This document shows positions 1 through 7,069 of a stretch of 13,882 nucleotides of DNA, piece by piece. This stretch comes from DATLTV01 sp035533375 (GTDB lineage Bacteria > Patescibacteriota > Minisyncoccia > UBA6257 > 2-01-FULL-56-20), in the NCBI GenBank assembly GCA_035533375.1, contig DATLTV010000010.1, positions 1 through 13,882 of the forward strand, given 5' to 3'. The position numbers were made by a program, and so were the translations under genes. The stretch's first letter is position 1. Each line of letters opens with the position of its first letter. A model generated the notes under the pieces. That model had not been told where the DNA came from and made no database searches. It worked only from the letters and a program-made list of their open reading frames with translations.

Positions 1-52
1 TTTCCGCTGCAATACGCAAGAGCAGAACGTCGTAAAGATCCGGCGGTTGCAT
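1..52 (-). CDS. 5' end of an unidentified leftward gene (partial)
   Basis: A reading frame begins with ATG at 52-50 on the minus strand and stays open to the window edge. It encodes 17 residues, MQPPDLYDVLLLRIAAE. A strong ribosome binding site, GGAGG at 62-58, lies 5 nt upstream of the ATG, and a good minus-strand promoter (114-85) lies further upstream. Seventeen residues are too few to assign a family. The gene is divergent from rplY and shares its intergenic region. An alternative ATG at 56-54 lies only 1 nt from the ribosome binding site and is less likely. Only the start is present, so function is unknown. Confidence 0.55.
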   Translation of the reverse strand, partial: MQPPDLYDVLLLRIAAE

Positions 53-84
53 ACATTCCTCCGATCGGTAACGATTCTCGTGTC

Positions 85-114
85 ACTATAATATAAATTC
101 CGCATCCGCGTCAA
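85..114 (-). promoter_or_regulatory. Sigma-70-type promoter for the leftward partial gene
   Basis: On the minus strand, TTGACG at 114-109 and TATAGT at 90-85 are separated by 18 nt. Transcription would start near 78, upstream of the GGAGG ribosome binding site at 62-58 and the ATG at 52. The box order, spacing and downstream start signals agree with one another. Confidence 0.55.
87..92 (+). promoter_or_regulatory. rplY: -10 box of the probable rplY promoter
   Basis: TATAAT at 87-92 matches the consensus -10 exactly. No good -35 is seen 16-18 nt upstream (64-69 reads ATCGGT). It overlaps the -10 of the opposite promoter, so the two divergent genes may compete for polymerase. The leader to the rplY ATG at 165 would be about 65 nt. 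Confidence 0.45.
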
Positions 115-164
115 AAGGTTCGGCGGGGTTGCGCGAACTGCAGGCATTTGCTACCATAAACCCC

Positions 165-836
165 ATGGATTTGTCCGCGACAACCAGGGAAATATTCGGC
201 AAAAAAGTGAAGACGCTCCGGCGGGAGGGCTTGATTCCGGCCGAGCTCTATGGCCGCGGCATGAAAAACACGCATCTTTCCGTTCTCGCGAAGGAGTTCA
301 ATAAGGTTTTCAAGGAAGCCGGCACGAACACCGTCGTGCATCTCGCGGTCGGCGGCAAAAAACACCCCGCGCTCATCTACGATGTGGTGCGGGATTATCT
401 CACGAGTGATATCGCGCACGTCGATTTTTACGAAGTGCGCATGGATGAAACGATCAAAGCGAAAGTACCGCTCGAATTCATGGGCGAAGCGCCGGCGGTA
501 AAGGAAAAAGGAGCGGTACTGAACAAGGCGATGTCCGAGATCGAAGTAGAGGCCTTGCCGGGCGATTTGCCGCACCGCTTCGAGGTGGACCTTTCGGTAT
601 TGAACGATCTCGACAAGAGTATTTATGTGAAAGACCTGGCGGTTCCGAAAGGCGTCAAAGTGCTCGTGGATCCGGAGACGGTCGTCGCGACGGCCACGCC
701 GCCCGCGGCCGAAGAGGTGGTTGAAGCCGCGCCTGCCGACGTGACCGCGGTCAAAGTGGAAACGGAAGAGAAAAAAGCCGAACGCACGGCGGAAAAAGCA
801 GCGACAGCGGAAAAACCGGAGACGGGGAAGAAGTAG
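165..836 (+). CDS. rplY: Large ribosomal subunit protein bL25, CTC type
   Basis: bL25 binds 5S rRNA in the large ribosomal subunit. This is the long (CTC-type) form of 223 residues. The N-terminal L25 beta-barrel spans about residues 1-92, with the family-typical opening MDLSATTREIFGKKVKTLRR and REGLIPAELYG at 20-30. The TL5-type C-terminal beta domain follows at about 98-180. The last 40 residues are a low-complexity Ala/Glu/Lys tail ending GKK, likely disordered. The ATG at 165 was chosen because homologues begin at this point. A TTG at 129 would add 12 non-homologous residues. No clear Shine-Dalgarno precedes either start. The gene is probably monocistronic, lying between its own -10 box and the terminator at 938-962. 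Family assignment is firm; the start is fairly firm. Confidence 0.95.
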   Translation: MDLSATTREIFGKKVKTLRREGLIPAELYGRGMKNTHLSVLAKEFNKVFKEAGTNTVVHLAVGGKKHPALIYDVVRDYLTSDIAHVDFYEVRMDETIKAKVPLEFMGEAPAVKEKGAVLNKAMSEIEVEALPGDLPHRFEVDLSVLNDLDKSIYVKDLAVPKGVKVLVDPETVVATATPPAAEEVVEAAPADVTAVKVETEEKKAERTAEKAATAEKPETGKK

Positions 837-855
837 AATTCTCCATAGCCCGTCA

Positions 856-923
856 TTCCGCTTGCCTGCCATAGTCTTAATGAAGACGGGAGGCGTAGCC
901 GAGTCTGCCGGCAGGCAGGGAAT
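856..923. repeat. Imperfect palindromic intergenic element
   Basis: The left arm ATTCCGCTTGCCTGCC (about 856-871) is nearly the reverse complement of GGCAGGCAGGGAAT (about 910-923). The interior is about 38 nt. It starts with a GTCATTCC motif, resembling the dispersed GTCATTCC...GGGAATC palindromes common between genes in many bacterial genomes. It lies between rplY and its terminator. Confidence 0.5.
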
Positions 924-937
924 CTCCATGGGTCGAT

Positions 938-962
938 AAAGGCGTGCAATCACGCCTTTTTT
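938..962 (+). terminator. Rho-independent terminator after rplY
   Basis: A 9-bp stem (938-946 with 951-959, core GGCGTG/CACGCC) closes a CAAT loop, and the run of T continues to 962. It ends rplY transcription about 100 nt after the stop codon. Confidence 0.8.
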
Positions 963-966
963 AAGT

Positions 967-979
967 TAAAATGAAGGGG
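967..979 (+). promoter_or_regulatory. -10 box and ribosome binding site before the lytic transglycosylase gene
   Basis: TAAAAT at 967-972 is a good -10 only 9 nt before the ATG at 982, which predicts a very short leader. AAGGGG at 974-979 could act as a ribosome binding site, but sits only 2 nt from the ATG. The -35 region (944-949, GTGCAA) is weak and overlaps the rplY terminator. Confidence 0.4.
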
Positions 980-981
980 AA

Positions 982-2451
982 ATGGCCAGTTCTACTCCCC
1001 CTAAACCGCGCATTATCGAAGATATTAGCCGGCATCCGGACGGCTCTTCCGTGCGCCGCGACGCATTTTCCGTGATCCCCGAACGGCTGAATTTGAAGTA
1101 CGAACGGGTGGTGCGCGTGCCGGTTACGAAGTTCCTCCGGGCGGCGATCGCTTTCGGGACAGTGGCTTCTTTCTTTTTCGGCTCGGCAGCGGCGCCGACC
1201 GTGTTCAGTCAGACAACGGCGACATCTTCCATCACCCAGAGCACCGACCGCGCGGCACTCCAGGCGCAACTCGACCAGCTTGAAGGGCAGATTAACCAGT
1301 ACCAGGACCAGATCACGGGCTACGAAAAACAGGGGAGCAGCTTGAAGGGTGAGATTAATATTTTGAACGACCAGATCGCGAAATTGAACCTCCAGATCCG
1401 GGCGATCACGCTTACTCTTTCGCAGATCAATAATAATATCGCGGACACCCAATCGCAGATCGCGGACACCCAAGCGAGCATCGACGAAAAGAAAGCGGCG
1501 CTTGGCGCGCTGCTGCAGAATCTATACGCGAGCGAAAATGCGTCGCTCATCGAAGTATTTCTCGAAAACCCGAAACTCTCCGATTTTTTCTCCGATCTGA
1601 ATAATATCACGCTGCTTCAGAGCAATTTGCGCGCGACGGTCCAGCAGATCACGGACCTCAAGGGACAGCTTGAAGATAAGCAGACTCAGCTTGTACTCGC
1701 GAAGTCCGACGCCGAAAGCGTCCAGGCATACCAATCAGCGCAAAAACTTGCGGTTGCCTCCACGACTTCGCAGAAAAAAGAGCTGCTCACGCAAACAAAG
1801 GGGCAGGAATCGAAATACCAGACGCTTCTTGCGCAGTCAAAGCAGACGGCAGCGCAGATCAGGAACCGTATTTTCCAATTGCTCGGCGGCGGCGAGCTTT
1901 CGTTCGAGGATGCCTATCAGTACGCGAAGCTCGCCGGAGGCGCGACGGGTATCGACCCCGCGTTCATCCTTGCGATTCTCGACCGCGAATCGGCGCTCGG
2001 GCAGAATGTCGGCCAGTGCAGCTACAAAACCGCGATGAGTCCGTCGAACATCCCGATCTTCCTCGATATCACAAAAGCGCTTGGATTGGATCCGAGCACC
2101 ATGATGGTTTCGTGCCCTAACGCTGATGGCGCGTACGGTGGCGCCATGGGTCCCGCGCAGTTCGTGCCGTCGACGTGGGAGCTCTACGCCGGCAGCATTG
2201 CGAAAGTCACCGGTCACAACCCCGCCTCGCCGTGGAACAATGCCGACGCGTTCACCGCGACCGCGCTTTATCTCCAGGATGCGATGACGGGTTGCAAGTC
2301 GATCTATACCGCCGTCGCAAGTGAGGAGCGCTGCACCGCCGCGAAGTATTATGCCGGCGGGCATTGGAGGAGCTATCTTTGGACATACGGCGAGGCCGTC
2401 GTCGAGCGTGCGGCGAGCTTTGCGGATGATATAAAGACGATTGCTGGGTAA
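982..2451 (+). CDS. Exported coiled-coil lytic transglycosylase (PcsB-like coiled coil plus SLT domain)
   Basis: This is probably a peptidoglycan-cleaving enzyme acting outside the membrane. The 489 residues divide into four parts. A polar N-terminus (1-45) is followed by a hydrophobic signal or anchor segment (about 50-76). A long Gln-rich coiled coil (about 88-295) resembles the PcsB/EnvC-type regulatory coiled coil. A C-terminal lytic transglycosylase fold (about 310-470) follows. In the last, ILDRESALG places the candidate catalytic Glu at 336; GAMGPAQFVPSTW (387-399) and AAKYYAGG (453-460) match the MltB/SLT families. Cys 346, 378, 438 and 451 may form disulfides in the exported domain. 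The ATG at 982 has AAGGGG close upstream. GTG codons near residues 43-45 would give a more conventional signal peptide start. The domain order suggests hydrolysis controlled by the coiled coil, as in division amidase activators and PcsB; that role is inferred. Confidence 0.85.
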   Translation: MASSTPPKPRIIEDISRHPDGSSVRRDAFSVIPERLNLKYERVVRVPVTKFLRAAIAFGTVASFFFGSAAAPTVFSQTTATSSITQSTDRAALQAQLDQLEGQINQYQDQITGYEKQGSSLKGEINILNDQIAKLNLQIRAITLTLSQINNNIADTQSQIADTQASIDEKKAALGALLQNLYASENASLIEVFLENPKLSDFFSDLNNITLLQSNLRATVQQITDLKGQLEDKQTQLVLAKSDAESVQAYQSAQKLAVASTTSQKKELLTQTKGQESKYQTLLAQSKQTAAQIRNRIFQLLGGGELSFEDAYQYAKLAGGATGIDPAFILAILDRESALGQNVGQCSYKTAMSPSNIPIFLDITKALGLDPSTMMVSCPNADGAYGGAMGPAQFVPSTWELYAGSIAKVTGHNPASPWNNADAFTATALYLQDAMTGCKSIYTAVASEERCTAAKYYAGGHWRSYLWTYGEAVVERAASFADDIKTIAG

Positions 2452-2569
2452 AGCAGTAGACGATCTTTCTCAATATTTTTCATTTTTATCAATTTTTATC
2501 GTGAAGTATGTGAAGAAGAGAAATATGGAGAAATGTTGATAAAGTTAGATAAAGATTACTTAGCTTTTT
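2452..2569. other. AT-rich intergenic stretch with T-tracts
   Basis: This 118-nt gap contains three T5 tracts at 2476-2480, 2483-2487 and 2493-2497. The last two lie in a 10-bp near-repeat (CATTTTTATC, AATTTTTATC), so they are helically phased. TTGATA at 2536-2541 resembles a -35, but I find no convincing -10 at proper spacing. No hairpin terminator is visible after the upstream gene. Confidence 0.35.
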
Positions 2570-3838
2570 ATGAATTTCAAAAAAATCATTTTCAAGAACG
2601 GTTTGCGGCTTCTTTTGGTGCGGCAGCCTGCGAGCCTTGCCGCGAGCGTGCTTATCCTCGTCGAAGCGGGATCGGAGTACGAAACGAAGCGCGTGAGCGG
2701 TCTCTCACATTTTCTCGAGCATATGATGTTCAAGGGCACGGCGAACCGGCCGGGGGTCGGCCAGATCGCGGAGGAGCTCGCATCGCTCGGCGCCCAGTCG
2801 AACGCGTTCACGGCGCAGGAGTACACGGGCTACTGGGCGAAGGCCGAAGCGCGCAAGCTCCCGAAGATCTTGGACATCGTCTCCGACCTCTATCTTCATC
2901 CGTTGTTCAATCGGGAAGAGATAGAAAAAGAACGCGGAGTCGTGATCGAGGAACTGAACATGCGGCAGGATATGCCGGCGGTGCAGGTGCAGGATCTGTT
3001 CCCGTCGCTTCTCTACGGCGACCAGCCGGCGGGCATGAATGTCGGCGGCGCGAAGGATGTGATACGAAAGCTCGCCCGCGAGGATTTTCTCGCTTATCGC
3101 GGATTGCATTACGTTCCGCAAAAGACCGTGGTCGTTGTTGCCGGCAATTTCGACGAGAAGAAAGTAACGCTCGATGTCCACAGATATTTCGACGGCCTCG
3201 TGCGGAAGAAAAGCGAAGTGAAGTCGAAAACAACGGAACGCCAAACGAAACCGGCGCTCACGGTGCATTTCAAGGAATCTGACCAGAGCCATCTCGTGCT
3301 CGGCGTCCGCGCGATGGATATTTTCGACAAGCGCCGGTATGCCTTGCAGGTGCTCGCGGACGTCCTCGGCGGCGGCATGAGTTCGCGGCTTTTCAAAAAA
3401 GTGCGCGAGGAGCTCGGCGCGGCCTATTACGTGAATGCCGGCGCGGATCTCTATCTCGACCATGGCTATCTCGCCGTATCCGCGGGCGTGGACCACGCGA
3501 AGATTGAGCAAGTACTCGCGGCCGTGCTCGCCGAACTCCGTCTTCTCAAGGACGAGACGGTGCCCGAGAAAGAATTGCAAAAATCAAAGGATCACCTCGT
3601 GGGAAATATCATCCTCAACCTCGAAACTTCCGACGAGCTGGCCGGTTTTTACGGCGAGCAGGAGATACTCACCGCAAAAGTGTCGCCGCCGGCGGAGCTC
3701 GTGGAGCGCATTCAGAAGGTTACCGCCCGGGAGATCCGCGCCGTCGCGAACGACATTTTCAGGAACGACAAGCTCAACTTCGCCGTCATCGGGCCGTACA
3801 AGAAAAAGGACCAATTCGCAAAAATGCTAAGATTATAA
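2570..3838 (+). CDS. M16 family zinc metallopeptidase (processing peptidase-like)
   Basis: A 422-residue single-chain member of the M16B group, related to mitochondrial processing peptidase beta and bacterial YmxG/PqqF-type enzymes. The inverted zinc motif HFLEH lies at 47-51 (H47 and H51 ligands, E50 catalytic base). The third ligand is the downstream Glu in VVIEEL, probably E128, which fits the usual spacing. The C-terminal half carries the substrate-binding R/Y motif VREELGAAYYV (R279, Y286) and GGGMSSRLF (267-275). No signal peptide is evident, so it is probably cytoplasmic. The active-site set is complete, so this is the catalytic type and not the inactive partner; no second M16 gene lies next to it. 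The substrate is unknown. The start is supported by homology although no Shine-Dalgarno is visible. The next gene begins 2 bp after its stop. Confidence 0.93.
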   Translation: MNFKKIIFKNGLRLLLVRQPASLAASVLILVEAGSEYETKRVSGLSHFLEHMMFKGTANRPGVGQIAEELASLGAQSNAFTAQEYTGYWAKAEARKLPKILDIVSDLYLHPLFNREEIEKERGVVIEELNMRQDMPAVQVQDLFPSLLYGDQPAGMNVGGAKDVIRKLAREDFLAYRGLHYVPQKTVVVVAGNFDEKKVTLDVHRYFDGLVRKKSEVKSKTTERQTKPALTVHFKESDQSHLVLGVRAMDIFDKRRYALQVLADVLGGGMSSRLFKKVREELGAAYYVNAGADLYLDHGYLAVSAGVDHAKIEQVLAAVLAELRLLKDETVPEKELQKSKDHLVGNIILNLETSDELAGFYGEQEILTAKVSPPAELVERIQKVTAREIRAVANDIFRNDKLNFAVIGPYKKKDQFAKMLRL

Positions 3839-3840
3839 CA

Positions 3841-4869
3841 ATGGCCGACAAACAAACCGCACTCGAAATTTCCTGGGGAAGCCTGTGGCGGATACTGTTT
3901 TTTATTCTTTTTGTCGTCGTACTCTTCGAAGGGCGCCAGGTGCTCTTGGGGCTTTTCCTTGCGATTATTATTTCCTCCGGCCTCGAAACGATGGTGAATT
4001 TCCTCGAGCGCCACGGGATGCCGCGGACGCTCGGTGTCATCCTTATTTTTCTCGCGGCGTTATTTCTCATCGTCATCGTCGTGTATGCCGTCGTGCCGCT
4101 CGTAATCGTCGAGCTGAACACCATTTTCTCGGGACTCGCCAATGCGAATCCCAATACGGTATGGGGTTTTCTCGCGAATCTCCGCGCTTCGCAATCGCTC
4201 GATACGCTCGTGAGCAAATTTTCGCAGCAGTTTTTCTCGGGGAGTACTTCGCCGCTCGATCTTTTCTCGAACGCGCTCGGAGGCTTGTTCCTTGCGCTCG
4301 CGGTGATCGTGAGCTCCTTTTATTTAAGCATTAGCCGCGACGGCGTCGAGCGTTTCATTAAGACGGTATTCCCGGCCGATTACGAGAAACCCGCGCTCCG
4401 CATCTATGAAAATTCCCGGAAGAAGATCGCGTTCTGGTTCCAGACACAGATCGGGCTTTCGATCATCATGAGCATTTCCGTGTGGCTCACGCTCACGCTC
4501 TTAGGCGTGAAGCATGCATTTCTTTTGGGTATTCTCGCAGGCCTTTTCGAGGTTGCGCCGTTCGTGGGGCCGATCCTTTCCGGCGCAACGGCCGTGCTCG
4601 TCGCCCTTTCGACCTCTTTCACGCTCGCGATCTATACGCTCATCGCCTTTCTCATCCTTCAACAGCTTGAAGCGAACGTGTTCGTACCGCTTCTCATGCG
4701 CCGCTCGGTCGGATTGCATCCCGTGATCGTGATCACGGCGTTGCTTATCGGCGCCGAGATCGGCGGTATTTTGGGGATCGTGATTGCCGTGCCGGCTGCC
4801 GCCGTTTTCCAGGAGATTATCGACGAGTGGTCGAGTAAGAAACGGCCGGCGGGGGAGATGGTAATTTAG
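3841..4869 (+). CDS. AI-2E family transporter (TqsA/PerM-like membrane permease)
   Basis: A 342-residue polytopic membrane protein of the AI-2E/UPF0118 family. About seven or eight hydrophobic helices are visible: roughly 14-30, 33-48, 62-86, 143-163, 203-221, 223-245, 249-275 and 292-322. A soluble, less hydrophobic segment (about 95-140) lies between helices 3 and 4, as is usual in this family. The C-terminal signature LEANVFVPLLMRRSVGLHP followed by GILGIVIAVPAAAVFQEI is characteristic. Members export autoinducer-2 or act as Na+/H+ antiporters. The substrate cannot be told from sequence, and quorum signalling should not be assumed here. The ATG lies 2 bp after the M16 stop without an independent ribosome binding site, which suggests translational coupling. 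Confidence 0.9.
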   Translation: MADKQTALEISWGSLWRILFFILFVVVLFEGRQVLLGLFLAIIISSGLETMVNFLERHGMPRTLGVILIFLAALFLIVIVVYAVVPLVIVELNTIFSGLANANPNTVWGFLANLRASQSLDTLVSKFSQQFFSGSTSPLDLFSNALGGLFLALAVIVSSFYLSISRDGVERFIKTVFPADYEKPALRIYENSRKKIAFWFQTQIGLSIIMSISVWLTLTLLGVKHAFLLGILAGLFEVAPFVGPILSGATAVLVALSTSFTLAIYTLIAFLILQQLEANVFVPLLMRRSVGLHPVIVITALLIGAEIGGILGIVIAVPAAAVFQEIIDEWSSKKRPAGEMVI

Positions 4870-4875
4870 CAACTA

Positions 4876-4923
4876 GCAATTGGCAACCGAATCAGTTGTT
4901 TTTATTTGTTAATTGCCAATGGC
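4876..4923. repeat. Inverted repeat just upstream of metG
   Basis: GCAATTGGCAA (4876-4886) and TTGCCAATGGC (4913-4923) are inverted copies of 11 bp with one mismatch, separated by a 26-nt AT-rich loop. The right arm ends 5 nt before the metG ATG at 4929. It could be a weak terminator, a translation-regulating stem, or a dispersed repeat remnant. Confidence 0.5.
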
Positions 4924-4928
4924 GATTT

Positions 4929-6386
4929 ATGCAAAATAAATTTTATATCACGACGGCAATCGATTATGTGAATGGCGCACCGCATATCGGCCACGCTTTG
5001 GAGAAGATTCAGGCTGATGCCGTCGCCCGGCATGAGCGCGGGAAGGGACGCAGCGTTTTTTTTCTCACGGGCACGGACGAGCACGGCGCGAAAATCGCCC
5101 GCGCCGCCGCAGCGGCGGGGAAAACGCCGCAGGAATTTGCGGACGCGACCTCCGCGCAATTCAAGGCGCTGAAGGAAACGCTCAATTTGTCGTGGGATGA
5201 TTTTATCCGGACGACCGATCGTGAAAAACACTGGCCCGGGGCGGAATTCATGTGGCGGAAGCTCGAAGAGGCCGGCGACCTCTATAAAAAGAGCTATAAG
5301 GGGCTTTACTGCGTGGGACACGAAGCGTTCATTACCGAAAAAGATCTTGTGGATGGGAAATGCAGGGATCATCTGACCGCGCCGGAAACGGTCGAGGAAG
5401 AAAATTATTTTTTCCGGCTTTCGAAATATTCGAAGGTGATCGGAGAGAAGATCCGGAGCGGCGAATTACAGATCATTCCCGAAAGCCGCAAAAACGAGAT
5501 TCTTTCGCTTATCGACCACCCGGGGCTCGAAGATGTGAGCTTTTCCCGGCCACGAAAAGACCTTGCTTGGGGAGTTCCCGTGCCGGGAGACAAAGCGCAG
5601 ACGATGTATGTGTGGTGCGACGCCCTCACGAACTATGTTTCCGCGATCGGCTACGGCCGGAACGAAGACTGGAAAAAATGGTGGCCGGCGGAGGTACAGG
5701 TGCTCGGAAAGGATATTTTGCGTTTCCATGCCGCGATCTGGCCGGGCATGCTTCTTGCCGCGGGACTCGCGCTGCCGCGGAAGCTCTTTGTACACGGCCA
5801 CCTGAGCGTGGACGGCCAAAAGATGTCGAAAACGATAGGTAATGTCGTTGATCCGTTTGCGCTCGTCAAACAATACGGCACGGATGCGGTGCGCTATTAT
5901 CTGCTCCGAGAGATCCCTTCCGGAGAGGACGGGGATTTTTCGGAAGAAAAATTCCGCGAACGCTACAACGCCGATCTTGCGAATGGTCTCGGCAATTTCG
6001 CGGCGCGCGTGCTCACGCTCGGGTCCGGCATGGGCGACTTGGACGGAGGCACGAAACCCGGCGCGGAGATCACGGCGAAGATTGCCGAAACGAAAGCAGC
6101 GGTGGATGCGAAAATGCAGCAATTCCAATTTCATGAAGCGCTCGCCGCGATCCTCGGACTCGTGAGTTTCGGCGACGAGTATGTGAACAAGTCCGAACCG
6201 TGGAAGATTGCCGATACCGTGAAGAAAAAAGAAATCGTTTTTAACCTCGTGGTGCTTTTGGACAATATCGCCGCGATGATCCTGCCCTTCCTGCCGGAAA
6301 CGTCGGCAAAGATCACGCAGTGCATCGTCTGGCAGGGAAGTACGCTCACGGCAAAAAAAGGCGGGGCATTGTTTCCCCGGCTATAA
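4929..6386 (+). CDS. metG: Methionine--tRNA ligase
   Basis: Class I aminoacyl-tRNA synthetase that charges tRNA-Met. It has 485 residues from the ATG at 4929, chosen because FYITTAIDYVNGAPHIGHA is the typical N-terminus. An upstream TTG at 4896 would add 11 unrelated residues that overlap the inverted repeat. The HIGH motif is HIGH at 19-22 and the second signature is KMSKT at 298-302. The connective region keeps one knuckle pair as CVGH (C128, H131) and CRDH (C145, H148), where many relatives have CxxC pairs. The helical anticodon-binding domain fills the C-terminus to LFPRL. There is no C-terminal EMAP-II-like tRNA-binding domain, so this is the short form. No strong Shine-Dalgarno is seen. 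Confidence 0.97.
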   Translation: MQNKFYITTAIDYVNGAPHIGHALEKIQADAVARHERGKGRSVFFLTGTDEHGAKIARAAAAAGKTPQEFADATSAQFKALKETLNLSWDDFIRTTDREKHWPGAEFMWRKLEEAGDLYKKSYKGLYCVGHEAFITEKDLVDGKCRDHLTAPETVEEENYFFRLSKYSKVIGEKIRSGELQIIPESRKNEILSLIDHPGLEDVSFSRPRKDLAWGVPVPGDKAQTMYVWCDALTNYVSAIGYGRNEDWKKWWPAEVQVLGKDILRFHAAIWPGMLLAAGLALPRKLFVHGHLSVDGQKMSKTIGNVVDPFALVKQYGTDAVRYYLLREIPSGEDGDFSEEKFRERYNADLANGLGNFAARVLTLGSGMGDLDGGTKPGAEITAKIAETKAAVDAKMQQFQFHEALAAILGLVSFGDEYVNKSEPWKIADTVKKKEIVFNLVVLLDNIAAMILPFLPETSAKITQCIVWQGSTLTAKKGGALFPRL

Positions 6387-6396
6387 GCGCGTTATG

Positions 6397-6442
6397 GCAA
6401 AATGTTGCATTTTCTACGATCGTAGAAAATGCAACATTTTGC
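6397..6442. repeat. Perfect 46-bp palindrome between convergent genes
   Basis: Bases 6397-6419 are exactly the reverse complement of 6420-6442, checked pair by pair, with the centre at CGATCG. TTTTGATT follows on the plus strand, so the RNA form could end metG transcription. The minus-strand exit has no T-run. The absence of a spacer loop and the perfect 23-bp arms are unusual for a simple terminator. Confidence 0.9.
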
Positions 6443-6471
6443 TTTTGATTGCGTATGGGTAGGCCGGACGA

Positions 6472-7065
6472 TCAGCCGAGCAGCGGCCGTATGGATTCGC
6501 GATAAACGACTTCGATCTTCTTCAGGAACTCATCGACGCTGCCGCTGTTTACGAGTTTCACCGCCGCGCGGCCGCCGATCTCCGGAATATAGATCTCATT
6601 CTCCGCCTTCTCCTGTTCCAGGAATGATTCCCAGGTCGTTTCCGCCGCTCCGGCGCGGTTCCGATCCTTGAGCCATCGGTAGCGATCCTTTGCGGGAGCG
6701 GTCACGTGAACCATGATGCTTTTCACGCCTTCTTCCGGAAACGCATAAAGCATTTTTTCGTCGGAGAGCCAGCGCACGCCGTCCAAAATGCCCACATGCG
6801 CCTCATCGCGCATAAGCCGGTGCTTGATCGCCCGGGAAAGAGCGCCGTCCCGGAATGCGGCCGGTTCTTTCATGATGCGCGCGAGTTTCTGCTCGTTCTC
6901 GCGCCCGTGCGGGATGCCCCAGGCGCTCAGCGTTTCGCGGAGCGGGTCGGAGAACCGGTGCCGCGTGGCGGAAAAACCATCCGCGCGGAGCAACGATTCG
7001 ATGCTATTCGTAAATGTTTCCTTTCCCGCGCCCGGGGGGCCTACGAGTCCGATCACGAGTTTCAT
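6472..7065 (-). CDS. P-loop nucleotide kinase-like protein (dNMP kinase / dephospho-CoA kinase type)
   Basis: A 197-residue single-domain P-loop protein that probably phosphorylates a nucleotide or similar small molecule. The phosphate-binding loop is GPPGAGKET at 9-17, with Glu16 where Ser/Thr normally follows the Lys. GKDT-type loops are known in phage-type dNMP kinases. Other family-like features are RFSDPLRETL (37-46), a beta strand ending in LDGVRWLSDE (94-103) resembling the DxVR region of dephospho-CoA and dNMP kinases, a hydrophobic strand IMVHVTA (117-123), and an Arg-rich lid segment DRYRWLKDRNR (127-137). VNSGSVDEFLKKI (172-184) matches the C-terminal strand and helix. It is convergent with metG and divergent from the TatD gene. 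No Shine-Dalgarno is seen. The exact substrate is uncertain; it could also be an archaeal UPF0200-like kinase. Confidence 0.75.
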   Translation of the reverse strand: MKLVIGLVGPPGAGKETFTNSIESLLRADGFSATRHRFSDPLRETLSAWGIPHGRENEQKLARIMKEPAAFRDGALSRAIKHRLMRDEAHVGILDGVRWLSDEKMLYAFPEEGVKSIMVHVTAPAKDRYRWLKDRNRAGAAETTWESFLEQEKAENEIYIPEIGGRAAVKLVNSGSVDEFLKKIEVVYRESIRPLLG

Positions 7066-7069
7066 GGAT

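Noticed and set aside
2705..3580. Antisense frame of 291 codons opposite the M16 gene
   Set aside because: It is a shadow of the M16 codon pattern with no recognisable protein features.
3841..4869. Quorum-sensing role from the AI-2E family name
   Set aside because: The family name does not establish the substrate; no luxS or signalling gene is in the window.
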